A stretch of DNA of 64,000 bases from Robiginitomaculum sp. (GTDB lineage Bacteria; Pseudomonadota; Alphaproteobacteria; Caulobacterales; Maricaulaceae), in assembly GCA_021776515.1 (NCBI GenBank), contig JAJFFS010000011.1, positions 62,001-126,000 of the forward strand, given 5' to 3'. The translations under genes were made by a program, and so were the position numbers. The notes under the pieces were generated by a model that made no database searches, had not been told where the DNA came from, and saw only the letters and a program-made list of their open reading frames with translations. Numbering within the stretch: position 1 is the stretch's first letter; each line of letters begins with the position of its first letter. Below are positions 1 through 8,826 of the stretch, in pieces.

Positions 1-801
1 ACTGGCGATCAGCTTGCCAAGCGAGGTCAGCGGCTCCTGAACACCAAGCCCTAAAAAGCTAAGGAAACTTTCTGCCAGTATAACCGAAGGGATAGTCAGG
101 GTTACATAAACGACGACTGGCCCCAGTACATTAGGTACGATATGGCGGCGAATAATGGTAAAGGGACGCACTCCGGCGGCTTCGGCCGCCTCAATAAACT
201 CCTTGCCTTTCAAGGCGATGGTCTGCCCGCGCACAATGCGCGCCATGGTCAACCATTCCACTGCGCCAATCGCCACAAAAATAAGCAAAATATTCAGCGC
301 CGGTTTTCCCGTGGTAAAGTCCTTGAACACAACCATCAAAATAATAACAAAAAAGATAAATGGCATGGCATAAAGTGTATCCACAATACGCATCATCAAC
401 TCATCAACCTTGCCACCGATATACCCTGCTGTTGCCCCCCAGATAACACCGATAACCAGAGAGACAAACGTAGCCACCACACCCACAGCCAAAGACACTC
501 TGAGGCCATAAAGAAGGCGCACAAAAAGATCGCGCCCCTGGCTATCCGTGCCAAACACAAACCATTGTTCAGTCGTTGGTGCCTTGCCAACATTAAGCTT
601 ATAAACATGATCATATTCGTGCGGCCATACCCAGGGTCCAGCTATGGCCAGCACAGTAATTATGGACAGCAGAATAAAGCTGGTAACAGCCGCACGATTA
701 CGCATAAGGCGTGTCCGGGCATCGTCCCAAAGCGAACGCCCCTGTATGGCAGCCTGCTCCATAAGTTCTTCTTTATGTGCGTTTTGTGATGTGCCAAGCA
801 T
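1..801 (-). CDS. oppC: Oligopeptide ABC transporter permease OppC, 3' end outside the window
   Basis: Inner-membrane permease subunit of a peptide-type ABC importer. 267 codons are visible, so only the last few tens of codons of a roughly 300-residue protein are lost at the left edge. An N-terminal cytoplasmic segment with SLWDDARTRLMRNRAA is followed by a membrane helix, a periplasmic loop with FGTDSQGRDLF (typical of OppC/DppC), further helices, and the cytoplasmic EAA loop EFIEAAEAAGV...HIVPN that contacts the ATPase. The start lies 3 nt beyond the stop of oppB, so the two are co-transcribed. OppD and OppF would be expected further left, outside the window. The family call is firm; peptide specificity cannot be read from sequence. 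Confidence 0.93.
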   Translation of the reverse strand, partial: MLGTSQNAHKEELMEQAAIQGRSLWDDARTRLMRNRAAVTSFILLSIITVLAIAGPWVWPHEYDHVYKLNVGKAPTTEQWFVFGTDSQGRDLFVRLLYGLRVSLAVGVVATFVSLVIGVIWGATAGYIGGKVDELMMRIVDTLYAMPFIFFVIILMVVFKDFTTGKPALNILLIFVAIGAVEWLTMARIVRGQTIALKGKEFIEAAEAAGVRPFTIIRRHIVPNVLGPVVVYVTLTIPSVILAESFLSFLGLGVQEPLTSLGKLIAS

Positions 802-803
802 AC

Positions 804-1733
804 TCAATCGTACCGTACTTTGGGGTCAAGGAAGCCATAAAGAAGGTCTGCAACCAAATTCAAAACTATGATCAATGTGGCGTATAGTATAACGACACCC
901 ATAACCACGGTGTAATCACGCTGTAATGCCCCCATAACGAACTGGCGGCCGATACCCGGCAGGGCAAAAATTTGCTCGACCACGATAGAGCCGGTCAGAA
1001 GCGCCGCCGTAGCAGGGCCAAGATAACTGATCAGAGGCAAGACAGCCGCACGTAACGCATGACGGATAACAACCGCATAACTAGGCAAGCCTTTGGCATA
1101 GGCGGTACGAATATAATTGGATCGCAATGTTTCAATCATACTGGCACGCATAAGACGCGAAATTATAGCAATTTGTGGCAAAGCCAGCGTAATGACCGGC
1201 AGCAATAAATGCGTGAATGTTATTTGTCCACGATCCAGCCCTGCGGTTGGTAACCAGCCCAGATACAGGCCAAAAATCAGGGCCATAACCGGCCCGGTTA
1301 CAAAGGGCGGAATACTGATCCCGGTCATGGCAAGTCCCATAACAGCATAATCCCCGGACTGGTTTTGCCTGAGCGCCGCAAAACCACCTAAAAGGCTGCC
1401 AATAATAACCGCAAGTGTTATCGCAGAGAGCCCAAGAGTGGCACTGACAGGAAAGCCTTCAGCAATAATATTGCTAACCGTTTTGTCCTTGTATTTCATC
1501 GATGGACCAAGGTCGCCTTTGGATAAATCTTTCAAATAATAACCAAATTGGATGGTAATAGGCTTATCCAGATGAAACTTGGCGGCAAGACGTGCCTTGA
1601 TGGCTTCCGGGATAGGACGTTCCAGATCAAACGGGCTACCCGGCGCAGCGCGCATCAAAAAAAAGGCAAGGGTAATGATAAGAAATACGGTTGGAATCGC
1701 AACAAAAAGCCGACGGAGCAGAAATCCAAACAT
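804..1733 (-). CDS. oppB: Oligopeptide ABC transporter permease OppB
   Basis: 309-residue inner-membrane permease that pairs with OppC. The match to E. coli OppB runs along the whole chain: N-terminal FLLRRLFVAIPT, the RAAPGSPF segment, DLGPSMKYKD, the EAA loop around IRTAYAKGLPSYAVVIRHAL, and the C-terminal LYGFLDPKVRYD. An in-frame extension to 1793 exists, but the start MFGFLLRRL at 1733 fits the family length (306 in E. coli) and leaves the first membrane helix near the N terminus. No strong Shine-Dalgarno is visible, so the start is less certain than the identity. It is the first visible gene of an operon continuing leftward. No substrate-binding protein gene lies next to it on the right. 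Confidence 0.95.
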   Translation of the reverse strand: MFGFLLRRLFVAIPTVFLIITLAFFLMRAAPGSPFDLERPIPEAIKARLAAKFHLDKPITIQFGYYLKDLSKGDLGPSMKYKDKTVSNIIAEGFPVSATLGLSAITLAVIIGSLLGGFAALRQNQSGDYAVMGLAMTGISIPPFVTGPVMALIFGLYLGWLPTAGLDRGQITFTHLLLPVITLALPQIAIISRLMRASMIETLRSNYIRTAYAKGLPSYAVVIRHALRAAVLPLISYLGPATAALLTGSIVVEQIFALPGIGRQFVMGALQRDYTVVMGVVILYATLIIVLNLVADLLYGFLDPKVRYD

Positions 1734-1930
1734 GAAACACCGAAAATGAAAATAACCGGGGCGAAACCTTTCATGCGTCCATAAGGCTGTCAACGCGCAG
1801 CCAAAATCTTTGCAGAAGCAATTTCAGTTGCGTCTGCAATGTCGCTCAACCAGACGTGAACGGCAATGTGTTGCGTACACTGCAACGAAAAGGCAGAGTG
1901 TCAGCTGGAATATTATCGGGAACACTGAAT

Positions 1931-2497
1931 ATGCCACGCTTTGGTCATTTTTTTCGACTTTTCATACTGATTACCGCGTTTTTTACGTTTGGCATCACTA
2001 TTGCCAGTGCGCTTGCGCTACAAAATAGTCAAAGTTCAAGTGAGGGTGTACGCCATCGCACGGTCACACCGGATTTTGCCGTTGCGCCACAAATGAATGT
2101 TCACGATATAAAAAAAGCCGCCGAAGAAGGTTATACACTCATTATCAATAACAGGCCCGACGGTGAAGCTGGCCCGGATCAACCGACCAGTGCCGCCTTG
2201 GCTTTGGCCGCCAAGGAAGCAGGCATAGAGTATCTCCATATTCCTTTTCGTTCCGGGCATATTACCGAAACAGCGTTTGCACAAACCAAAACAGCATTTC
2301 TTGAACATGATGGCAAAGCATTGTCATTTTGCCGGTCAGGTACGCGGGCCATTACCATTTGGGCCATGGCCCAAAGTGCATTAGGGGAAATGCCACCGGA
2401 TGCGGTCATCATAGTCGCGCATCAGGCAGGCTACAATTTGGAACGGTATCGCACACAATTTAATGCGCTTGCTACAAAACAATCACCTGCTGAATAA
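1931..2497 (+). CDS. DUF442/TIGR01244-type phosphatase-like protein with an N-terminal membrane segment
   Basis: 188-residue protein. The N terminus is one hydrophobic segment (FRLFILITAFFTFGITIASA) that could be a signal peptide or an anchor. The rest resembles the beta-lactamase-hydrolase-like/TIGR01244 domain, a dual-specificity-phosphatase-type fold: VAPQMNVHDIKKAAEEGY, IINNRPDGE, LHIPFRSG, and a C-x5-R loop FCRSGTRA that would be the phosphatase (or sulfurtransferase) active site. I chose ATG 1931 because it starts just before the hydrophobic segment; an in-frame ATG at 1856 adds 25 residues of no recognisable character. It converges on the next gene with 11 nt between. The substrate is unknown. 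Confidence 0.75.
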   Translation: MPRFGHFFRLFILITAFFTFGITIASALALQNSQSSSEGVRHRTVTPDFAVAPQMNVHDIKKAAEEGYTLIINNRPDGEAGPDQPTSAALALAAKEAGIEYLHIPFRSGHITETAFAQTKTAFLEHDGKALSFCRSGTRAITIWAMAQSALGEMPPDAVIIVAHQAGYNLERYRTQFNALATKQSPAE

Positions 2498-2508
2498 TCT
2501 GGTCTGAC

Positions 2509-2859
2509 CTAGCGATGAACCACAATACGCGGAGACGAACAATGCGCTGTGCGCGCAACGGGGATTTCAAGCACGCCAGCTTTATCCGTTCGTGCCAGAT
2601 AGGCATTGCACGAACGTCCGGCCTCATTTTCAATAATGATTGTGGTAATCTGGCCCGGTGTACTCAGCACAGTACCGCGTCCGGGAAGCGCCAGCATCAT
2701 CACTGGCACCCCCCTGTAGGCTGGCGAGCGCACTTTTTGCACCACATTGTCTGGCGCAGCCGCAAGGGCGACAGAGGCCGTAAGAGTACCCACACTTATA
2801 ATGACAACATTCACAAACAGCCGTACAGAAAAGCCGAACTTTTTAATCATATGTTTCAT
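2509..2859 (-). CDS. Small exported protein of unknown function
   Basis: 116 residues. The N terminus (KHMIKKFGFSVRLFVN then a hydrophobic stretch ending in VALAA) looks like a Sec signal peptide with a cleavage site after ALA. The mature part is about 80 residues, contains TTIIIENEAG and two cysteines about 20 residues apart that could form a disulfide. The longer in-frame start at 2964 would run into the coding start of the divergent gene at 2937 and lacks a signal-like N terminus, so the ATG at 2859 was preferred. I do not recognise a family. Being convergent with the DUF442 gene and divergent from the next, it is probably transcribed alone. Confidence 0.55.
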   Translation of the reverse strand: MKHMIKKFGFSVRLFVNVVIISVGTLTASVALAAAPDNVVQKVRSPAYRGVPVMMLALPGRGTVLSTPGQITTIIIENEAGRSCNAYLARTDKAGVLEIPVARTAHCSSPRIVVHR

Positions 2860-2936
2860 TTTGCAACGCCTACACCCGAACTCAGGCATTACATCGCAAA
2901 GGTCACGCCGGTTCGATCGGGCGTAAAAACAGGAAA

Positions 2937-3893
2937 ATGTCAGTGAAACTCTCAAAACCCTCAAAGCCCTGGTGGTCTGACCTGTCGCTTGAGCGCGGTG
3001 GTTTACGGACGCATAAAACCGGGGTGCTGGTACCCTATCATTTTGATAATCTGGTAGCGATTGTACGGGGGTTGGCTCATTATGTGGCGATACAGGTACA
3101 GCGCTTTGCCGCCAGCCTGCATCCGTCCCGGCCTATGCGCATTCTCTTCATCCCGCATCAACCCAGACCCTGGTATCTTATCTGGTCTGTACTGCACGCG
3201 GCCAAAGGTAAAATTGTTACTGATCCGCAAAACGCTGATGCCGTTTTTTATTTTGAAGACACGACGGCCCGTAAGGATAATCCGGTAAATGATTATCCTC
3301 ACACCCCTGACACCGCGCGCCAGATAAACTGCGCTTGCCTCGATGTTTCCAAATCAAAGGTTGCTGCAGCCTTTGAGGATGTTTTCGGTTATCCACTCAG
3401 TCTGGACCCTACCACCTGGGAAGGTCTGGCAGTAGAAAAATCAGAACAGAACGGCGCCCATGACGGGCGCGTCATTACTTGTCCGGCAGAGCGCAAACCC
3501 AATAAAGTCTATGAGCACCTGATTGATAATTCTGACAATGGTCGTTTTGTCGAAGATTACAGGACACCGACTATCGGCGGGGACATCGCACTGGTTTATA
3601 TAAAACAGCGCGCCATGAATTACCGTTTTGCCAACACTAATGACCGGGTTATCTTGCGAAAGCCCGAACAAATATTTTCCTTAACAGAGCGGCAAAAGCT
3701 GAAACAGTTTTGCGCAGCTATGAAGCTGGATTGGGGCGGTATCGATGTATTGCGGGATCGGCAAAGCGGCCGGGTCTATGTTGTTGATGTCAACAAGACA
3801 GATATGGGACCACCAACAGCACTCAGCCTTGTCAACCAGGTTCGCTCTGTGCGTATTCTGGCCCGTGCGTTTCGGGCGTACATGAACCGCTAG
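2937..3893 (+). CDS. ATP-grasp-like protein of unknown function
   Basis: 318 residues with no signal peptide. The N-terminal third has a Rossmann-like look (RILFIPHQPRPWYLIW, then KIVTDPQNADAVFYFED). The C-terminal part resembles the end of an ATP-grasp fold: VILRKPEQIFSLTERQKLKQFCAAMKLD, then GGIDVLRD, GRVYVVDVNKTDMGPP, where the D and N of VVDVN would be the metal ligands. The usual glycine-rich ATP loop is not evident, so the fold may be degenerate. It precedes the metallo-hydrolase gene by 16 nt on the same strand and may form a two-gene unit with it. The ATP-grasp assignment is my inference from the C-terminal pattern only. Confidence 0.5.
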   Translation: MSVKLSKPSKPWWSDLSLERGGLRTHKTGVLVPYHFDNLVAIVRGLAHYVAIQVQRFAASLHPSRPMRILFIPHQPRPWYLIWSVLHAAKGKIVTDPQNADAVFYFEDTTARKDNPVNDYPHTPDTARQINCACLDVSKSKVAAAFEDVFGYPLSLDPTTWEGLAVEKSEQNGAHDGRVITCPAERKPNKVYEHLIDNSDNGRFVEDYRTPTIGGDIALVYIKQRAMNYRFANTNDRVILRKPEQIFSLTERQKLKQFCAAMKLDWGGIDVLRDRQSGRVYVVDVNKTDMGPPTALSLVNQVRSVRILARAFRAYMNR

Positions 3894-3909
3894 ACAGGGA
3901 TTAATTGTG

Positions 3910-4812
3910 ATGACGGCTTCCATCCCCTATATCCGCGACTTTGACCCCGCCTACGGTCAGCTTGTCAGCCTTTCGCACCACGTACGCCGTTTAACAGCCA
4001 ATAATCCAAGCCCGTTTTCCGGTTGGGGAACCAATGTTTATATCATCGGCAAGGGTGACGTGAACGTCGTCGACCCCGGCCCTGATACGGATGATCATTT
4101 TGATACCCTGATATGCGCCTTAAAAGGCGAACGCGTAACGCGGGTATTTGTCACGCACCACCACCTTGACCATTCCCCCATGGCAAACCGGCTGGCCGCG
4201 CATTTTGGCTGTAAAACTTACGGGCTTGGCCCGGCGCATTATCATCTGACCAGTACGGATATACCCCTTGAAGCCGGTGATGATCAACACTTTGTCCCCG
4301 ACATTAAAATCCGCGATGGACAAACATTTGAAGGTGATGGCTGGACCCTTGAGGCCGTGCATACACCGGGACATACCTCCAACCATATGTGTTATGCGGT
4401 CGGGGACGATAACGGCCTGATATGCGGTGATCATATTATGGCCTGGTCTACCTCTGTGATTAGCCCGCCAGATGGTGATATGGGTGACTATTTACACTCA
4501 TTGCAAAAAGTACTGGATCGCGATTATGCAACGCTGTGGCCAGGCCATGGCGCCGCCATCACGGACCCTGCACCATTCATCCGCGCCTATATTGCCCACC
4601 GCCATGATCGCAATGCGCAAATACTGAGCCAGCTAAAAAGCGGGAAAAGCCGTATAAAAGATATGGTGCCGGTGATGTATGCCAACGTAGATAAAGGCCT
4701 TCATCCCGCCGCCTGCCATTCTGTGCTGGCACACATCATTCATATGGTCAAAAACGGCACCATCACTTGCGAGGGTGAGCCTGAACTGGATAGCCAGTAT
4801 CATCTGGCCTGA
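3910..4812 (+). CDS. Metallo-beta-lactamase-fold hydrolase
   Basis: 300 residues. The zinc-binding motif THHHLDHS (about residues 82-89), the preceding NVYIIGKGDVNVVDPGPDT strands, VHTPGHTSNHMCY and ICGDHIM, and the late GHG of LWPGHGAAI give a complete set of metal ligands for a two-zinc centre. The C-terminal part with RNAQILSQLKSGKS and an HVLAHI-like helix matches the LACTB2/glyoxalase-like branch that ends in a winged-helix-type domain. ATG 3910 follows AGGGA by 9 nt; GTG 3907 directly upstream is an alternative. It converges on the frameshifted gene with 6 nt between. Substrate (thioester, RNA or other) is not determinable here. Confidence 0.85.
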   Translation: MTASIPYIRDFDPAYGQLVSLSHHVRRLTANNPSPFSGWGTNVYIIGKGDVNVVDPGPDTDDHFDTLICALKGERVTRVFVTHHHLDHSPMANRLAAHFGCKTYGLGPAHYHLTSTDIPLEAGDDQHFVPDIKIRDGQTFEGDGWTLEAVHTPGHTSNHMCYAVGDDNGLICGDHIMAWSTSVISPPDGDMGDYLHSLQKVLDRDYATLWPGHGAAITDPAPFIRAYIAHRHDRNAQILSQLKSGKSRIKDMVPVMYANVDKGLHPAACHSVLAHIIHMVKNGTITCEGEPELDSQYHLA

Positions 4813-4818
4813 GTGCCA

Positions 4819-5182
4819 CTACCAGGCAACCCAGGAACGCGGGTTCTCTATGGACAAGCCATCATTGGCACGCATGAGCCCAACAATCGCCCGTGCCAGA
4901 AACCAGAGGGCCAGCACCGGGATTAACAAAAACCCGATGAGGACAAAACACAACAAGGCGACCATCAGGCCATAAAGCAGACTGATCCAGAATGTACGTA
5001 TTTGATAAACAAGGTGGCTGCGCGGCCCCGGCGACGCCCGATTGATCGTACTATAAGCAATGATCACCCCGAATAATGCCGGTAAAGGGCACCACGATAT
5101 TGGCAATATAAAGGATATAGATCAGTTTGGTTTTCTGACGAAGATCCTCAGCGGGGTTTGGCGTGGATTCCGTATCAATCAT
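4819..5182 (-). pseudogene. Frameshifted small multispanning membrane protein gene (DUF4870-like)
   Basis: Read from ATG 5182 the frame gives a start rich in charged residues (TESTPNPAEDLRQKTKL), then IYILYIANIVVPFTGII, and then stops early after RGDHCL. The next frame continues as GVIIAYSTINRA, QIRTFWISLLYGLM, a long helix LLCFVLIGFLLIPVLALWFLAR and a C terminus at 4819. Removing one base at about 5071, beside a run of four C on the plus strand, joins the two into a 120-residue protein with three or four membrane helices typical of DUF4870/Tic20-like proteins (YxxR.QIRTFW). It is either a recent pseudogene or a one-base sequencing error at the homopolymer. Confidence 0.7.
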
Positions 5183-5264
5183 AGTATCATCTCACTTTTA
5201 GAATAAAACATTCTAGCCCCCAAGCGCCTCAACAGTTAGCATAGCAAAAACCGATGGGAAACAC

Positions 5265-5585
5265 ATGCATATTTCAACAACTGACTATTTACCAGGATAC
5301 ACCATTGAAACCTCGCTGGGCATTGCCCGGGGCAGCGTGGTGCGCGCCCGTTTTTTTGGACGCGATTTTATTGCCAGCCTTCGTAATCTGGTAGGTGGCG
5401 AAGTTAATGAATATACTAACCTTCTGGCCGAATCCCGTGAACAATCCCTTGAACGCATGATCCTTCATGCCCGCTCATTAGGCGCTGATGCCGTGGTGAA
5501 TGTACGCTTTACCTCCAATACCATCATGGAAGGCACTGCCGAGATGCTGGCCTATGGCACAGCCGTAACCTTGAAAAAAACATGA
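5265..5585 (+). CDS. YbjQ-family (UPF0145/DUF74) protein
   Basis: 106 residues, the usual length of the family. Recognisable elements are STTDYLPGYTI at the N terminus, the GIARGSVVRARFFGRDFIASLRNLVGG block, NEYTNLLAESREQSLERM, and ARSLGADAVVNVRF near the end; E. coli YbjQ has the same order. The family forms pentameric rings and is annotated as a heavy-metal-binding domain, but its role is not established. Its stop overlaps the start of signal peptidase I by 4 nt (ATGA), so translation is probably coupled. It is the first gene of a long plus-strand run reaching dxs. Confidence 0.85.
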   Translation: MHISTTDYLPGYTIETSLGIARGSVVRARFFGRDFIASLRNLVGGEVNEYTNLLAESREQSLERMILHARSLGADAVVNVRFTSNTIMEGTAEMLAYGTAVTLKKT

Positions 5586-6343
5586 CCCCTGAACAATTAG
5601 AAAAAATCAAAGCTGAGGTTATTGACTGGGCTCGTTTTATTGCATTTTTCCTTATCGGGTTTTATGCGTTTTCAACATTTTTTTATGCACTGTTTTTTAT
5701 CCCGTCCGGCTCCATGCGACCTAATTTAGAGGTTGGAGATCGCTTTGTCGCTTCCAAATGGGCTTATGGCTGGTCACGTCACTCCCTTCCCTGGGGCGTA
5801 TCCCGGTTTTTACCCGAACGCAGCAACAGAGTATTTGGTCGCCTCCCCCAAAGAGGCGATGTCGCCGTTTTTGTAAATCCTGTGAATAACATGGTGATGA
5901 TCAAGCGTGTTGTTGGCCTGCCCGGTGATGTTATTGAAACCCGGGGCGGGCGACTGTATATCAATGGCGATCGGGTACCGCGCACGTTTTTACGTATGAC
6001 CCGTTTTCGTGACCATTATGGGCAAATACGCACGGCACAGGTTTACGCCGAAAACTTTGCTGACAGACAAAGTACGCACACAGTTTACGAATTTTCTGAT
6101 CAAATGATTTTGCCCGGCTGGTCACCCGATGACTCCGGGCCTTTCACGGTCCGCGAAGATCATGTTTTCATGATGGGTGATAATCGTGATAACTCAAACG
6201 ATAGTCGCTCTCCGCATGGTCCGGGGCAGGTGCCATTGGAAAACCTTGTTGGCAAAGCACAAACCGTGCTCTTTACATTTGCCCGGTGTCGACACGAACC
6301 TGGACTGGATTGTCCATCGGGCCGATTATGGCGTTTATTTTAG
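5582..6343 (+). CDS. lepB: Signal peptidase I
   Basis: 253-residue inner-membrane serine protease that removes signal peptides from exported proteins. One clear N-terminal membrane anchor (FIAFFLIGFYAFSTFFYALF) precedes the catalytic box PSGSMRPN (Ser about residue 44). The general-base Lys is in MIKRVVGLPGD (about residue 108), box D is VPRTFL, and box E is MMGDNRDNSNDSR. All catalytic elements are present. The last 30 residues after VGKAQTVLFTFARC are shorter than in E. coli, which is normal for alphaproteobacteria. It overlaps ybjQ by 4 nt and is followed by the SDR gene after 15 nt. Confidence 0.95.
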   Translation: MTPEQLEKIKAEVIDWARFIAFFLIGFYAFSTFFYALFFIPSGSMRPNLEVGDRFVASKWAYGWSRHSLPWGVSRFLPERSNRVFGRLPQRGDVAVFVNPVNNMVMIKRVVGLPGDVIETRGGRLYINGDRVPRTFLRMTRFRDHYGQIRTAQVYAENFADRQSTHTVYEFSDQMILPGWSPDDSGPFTVREDHVFMMGDNRDNSNDSRSPHGPGQVPLENLVGKAQTVLFTFARCRHEPGLDCPSGRLWRLF

Positions 6344-6358
6344 GAAAAGGGGACATAT

Positions 6359-7237
6359 ATGAGCCTTTCAGGGAAAACTGTTTTTGTTACCGGCGCTAGT
6401 CGAGGCATCGGTCTGGCTATTGCCAAAAGGTGCGCAATGGATGGGGCCAATATTGTTATTGCCGCCAAATCCGCTGAGCCACACCCGAGCCTGCCAGGTA
6501 CCATATATACCGCCGCCGATGAGGTGCGCGCCGCCGGGGGCGAGGCCTTGCCGTTGGTTTGCGATATCCGTTTTGAAGATCAGGTAGACAATGCCGTGGC
6601 ACAAGCGGTTAGCCAGTTTGGCGGCATTGATATTCTGATCAATAACGCCTCCGCAATTTTCCCGCGCGGGGTGCTGGACACACCGATGAAGCGCTTTGAC
6701 TTGATGCATCAGGTCAATATGCGCGGCACGTATCTGACCACACAAAAATGCCTGCCGCATCTCATGAAATCGCAAAACCCGCATGTGTTGATGCTCTCAC
6801 CACCGCTGGACATAGTCGAAAAATGGTTTGCCCCGCACACAGCTTATTCCATGGCCAAGTTTGGCATGAGTTTATGTGTGCTGGGCATGGCAGGCGAGTT
6901 CAGGGATGAAGGCATTGCCTTTAATGCTCTATGGCCGCGCACGGCCATCGCCACGGCGGCCATCGCCAATATTCTTGCCGGCGAAGAAGGCATGAAAATG
7001 TGCCGTAAACCGGAAATTCTTTCTGATGCTGCCCACATTATTCTGACCCGCAATGCACGCGAATTCAGTGGGAACTTCCTGATTGATGACACCTTCCTTT
7101 TTGAAAATGGTGTGACTGATTTTACCCCCTATCACATGGATCCCACCCAGCCGCTTCTACCGGACTTTTTTGTTCCCGCTGAAGGGTATCCAGCACCACC
7201 CGGCGTTGATGTTCTGGATGTACAGCTTGGCGCATAA
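6359..7237 (+). CDS. SDR-family oxidoreductase, HSDL2-like
   Basis: 292 residues. Rossmann dinucleotide-binding motif TGASRGIGLAI near the N terminus, NNASAIFP in place of NNAG, and a catalytic S...YxxxK set: Ser in MLSPP, then AYSMAKFG. The insertion NIVIAAKSAEPHPSLPGTIYTAADEV is characteristic of the branch that includes hydroxysteroid dehydrogenase-like protein 2, together with the conserved FNALWPRTAIATAA. There is no C-terminal SCP2 domain. A good Shine-Dalgarno (AGGAAAAGGGGA) precedes ATG 6359. Its 3' end overlaps the deacetylase gene. Substrate unknown; acyl or fatty-aldehyde metabolism is an inference from the family. Confidence 0.88.
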   Translation: MSLSGKTVFVTGASRGIGLAIAKRCAMDGANIVIAAKSAEPHPSLPGTIYTAADEVRAAGGEALPLVCDIRFEDQVDNAVAQAVSQFGGIDILINNASAIFPRGVLDTPMKRFDLMHQVNMRGTYLTTQKCLPHLMKSQNPHVLMLSPPLDIVEKWFAPHTAYSMAKFGMSLCVLGMAGEFRDEGIAFNALWPRTAIATAAIANILAGEEGMKMCRKPEILSDAAHIILTRNAREFSGNFLIDDTFLFENGVTDFTPYHMDPTQPLLPDFFVPAEGYPAPPGVDVLDVQLGA

Positions 7238-8195
7238 AACTGCCCTCATCACGCACCAGGCATGTTTCGAGCATGTGGAAACCTCCGGTCATGCAGAAAA
7301 ACGCACCCGTCTGAGCGCCGTACTGGACGCACTGGCTGAGGATCGTTTTCCTGATCTAGTGCGCCTTGATGCGCCCCGCGCAGAACTAACCGATATTTTG
7401 CGTGTTCACACACCTGACTATGCCCGGCTCATTCTTGAAGGCGAACCAACAGAGGGATGGCACCAACTGGATGCGGACACCGCGTTAAGTCCCGGATCAG
7501 CCGAGGCTGCACTACGCGTCGCCGGGGCCAGCATTGCTGCCGTTGACGGGGTGATGACGGGGCAGTTTCGACGTGCCTTTTGCGCTGTGCGACCACCGGG
7601 TCATCATGCGCGCCCGGCAAATGCCATGGGGTTTTGCCTCTTTAATGGTATCGCTATCGCTGCCAAAAGGGCCATGCAGGTGCATGGACTTATCCGCGTG
7701 GCAATCATTGATTTTGATGTCCATCACGGTAATGGCACCCAGGAAATGTTAATGGATGAACCGGGCATGTTGTACGCCTCCATACATCAGGCACCCCTAT
7801 ATCCTGGCACCGGGCTTGCCGATGAGCGCGGGATGCGCGGGCGTATTGTTAATGTACCTCTGCCTGCCGGCACCGGGTCTGCACAATGGCGGCAAGCGTT
7901 TGAGGAAAGGATAAGCCCGGCTATCGAGGCATTTTCCCCGGAACTTATTCTCATATCTGCCGGGTTTGACGGCCATCATGATGATCCACTCGCAGGGTTT
8001 GAACTTGCCGCTGCAGATTTTTCCTGGATTACCACCACCCTTGTCCACCTCGCCGATAAAAGTGCAAACGGGCGGGTTGTTTCCGTGCTTGAGGGGGGCT
8101 ACGATTTGACCGCACTTGGCCAGTGCAGTGTAGCGCATGTACAGGCGCTGAGCGGGCAAAGGCCTCCCGAGGGAAAATATGACGCAGCTATCTGA
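7218..8195 (+). CDS. Histone deacetylase-family (acetylpolyamine/AcuC-type) amidohydrolase
   Basis: 325-residue zinc deacetylase. Landmarks in order: RVHTPDYARLI, FCAVRPPGHHARP with the tandem His dyad, GFCLFNGIAIAA, IIDFDVHHGNGTQE supplying Asp and His zinc ligands, LISAGFDGHHDDPL with the third ligand, and VLEGGYDL with the transition-state Tyr. All catalytic residues are present. ATG 7218 was chosen (MYSLAHKTALITH); it overlaps the SDR gene by 20 nt, less than the alternative at 7170. Bacterial members act on small acetylated amines or on acetylated enzymes rather than histones. A deacetylase upstream of xseB-ispA-dxs is a familiar alphaproteobacterial arrangement. Confidence 0.93.
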   Translation: MYSLAHKTALITHQACFEHVETSGHAEKRTRLSAVLDALAEDRFPDLVRLDAPRAELTDILRVHTPDYARLILEGEPTEGWHQLDADTALSPGSAEAALRVAGASIAAVDGVMTGQFRRAFCAVRPPGHHARPANAMGFCLFNGIAIAAKRAMQVHGLIRVAIIDFDVHHGNGTQEMLMDEPGMLYASIHQAPLYPGTGLADERGMRGRIVNVPLPAGTGSAQWRQAFEERISPAIEAFSPELILISAGFDGHHDDPLAGFELAAADFSWITTTLVHLADKSANGRVVSVLEGGYDLTALGQCSVAHVQALSGQRPPEGKYDAAI

Positions 8196-8826
8196 TAAAC
8201 CCGTGCATGCGGCATCTTCCAACCTCCGCAAAACCGGTAGTATTGTGCTGGCGCGTCATGGCCGTCCCGATACAGATAAATCCCGGCGGCTTACCTCAAA
8301 CGGTTATTATAACTGGTGGTGCGGGTATGATGAAAGCGGACTTGTTGCCAGTTCAACACCGCCGCAGAACCTTCTGGATGAGGCCGCACGTGCTCACCAT
8401 ATTTTTGCCAGTAATTTACTGCGCTCGCAGGAAACTGCCGCAGCAGTAGCCAACGGTAAGCCCGTACTGAACGATGCGGTGTTCACCGAGGCCGCCTTGC
8501 CGCCTCCGCCGTTTCCCGCCTTCATCCGTATGCGCCCGCCAATGTGGGATGTGTGGTCGCGCAGCCTGTGGTGGCTTGGTCGTTCAGGCGGTTTTGAAAG
8601 CCGCGCAGAAGCTGAAACCCGAGCCTTTGCTGCGGTGGAAAAAATAGATCCAATTGCCCGGACTGGCGAAAATGTACTGGTGTGCGCCCATGGCTGGTTT
8701 AACCGCATGATGCGTCCAGCTTTGGTGGCCAATGGGTGGAATTGCGTATATGACGGACGGGATGATTATTGGTCCTTTCGGCGCTATGAATGTGCTGCAA
8801 CCCGTAAACAAGCGGAGCTGTTATGA
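8179..8826 (+). CDS. Histidine phosphatase family protein
   Basis: 215 residues. The phosphohistidine motif is [11 protein letters not shown] near residue 28, followed by a core Arg in [12 protein letters not shown], an acidic region ([10 protein letters not shown]), and the second catalytic His in [14 protein letters not shown]. This is the branch-2-like phosphoglycerate mutase/phosphatase fold. It overlaps the deacetylase gene by 17 nt and the xseB gene by 4 nt, so it is embedded in the isoprenoid operon. The substrate is unknown. The tryptophan-rich middle ([13 protein letters not shown]) is unusual and may be a membrane-surface contact. Confidence 0.82.
   Translation: MTQLSDKPVHAASSNLRKTGSIVLARHGRPDTDKSRRLTSNGYYNWWCGYDESGLVASSTPPQNLLDEAARAHHIFASNLLRSQETAAAVANGKPVLNDAVFTEAALPPPPFPAFIRMRPPMWDVWSRSLWWLGRSGGFESRAEAETRAFAAVEKIDPIARTGENVLVCAHGWFNRMMRPALVANGWNCVYDGRDDYWSFRRYECAATRKQAELL

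Noticed and set aside
7170-7217. Longer deacetylase start
   Set aside because: The extra 16 residues overlap the SDR gene more and do not match the family N terminus; ATG 7218 is preferred.
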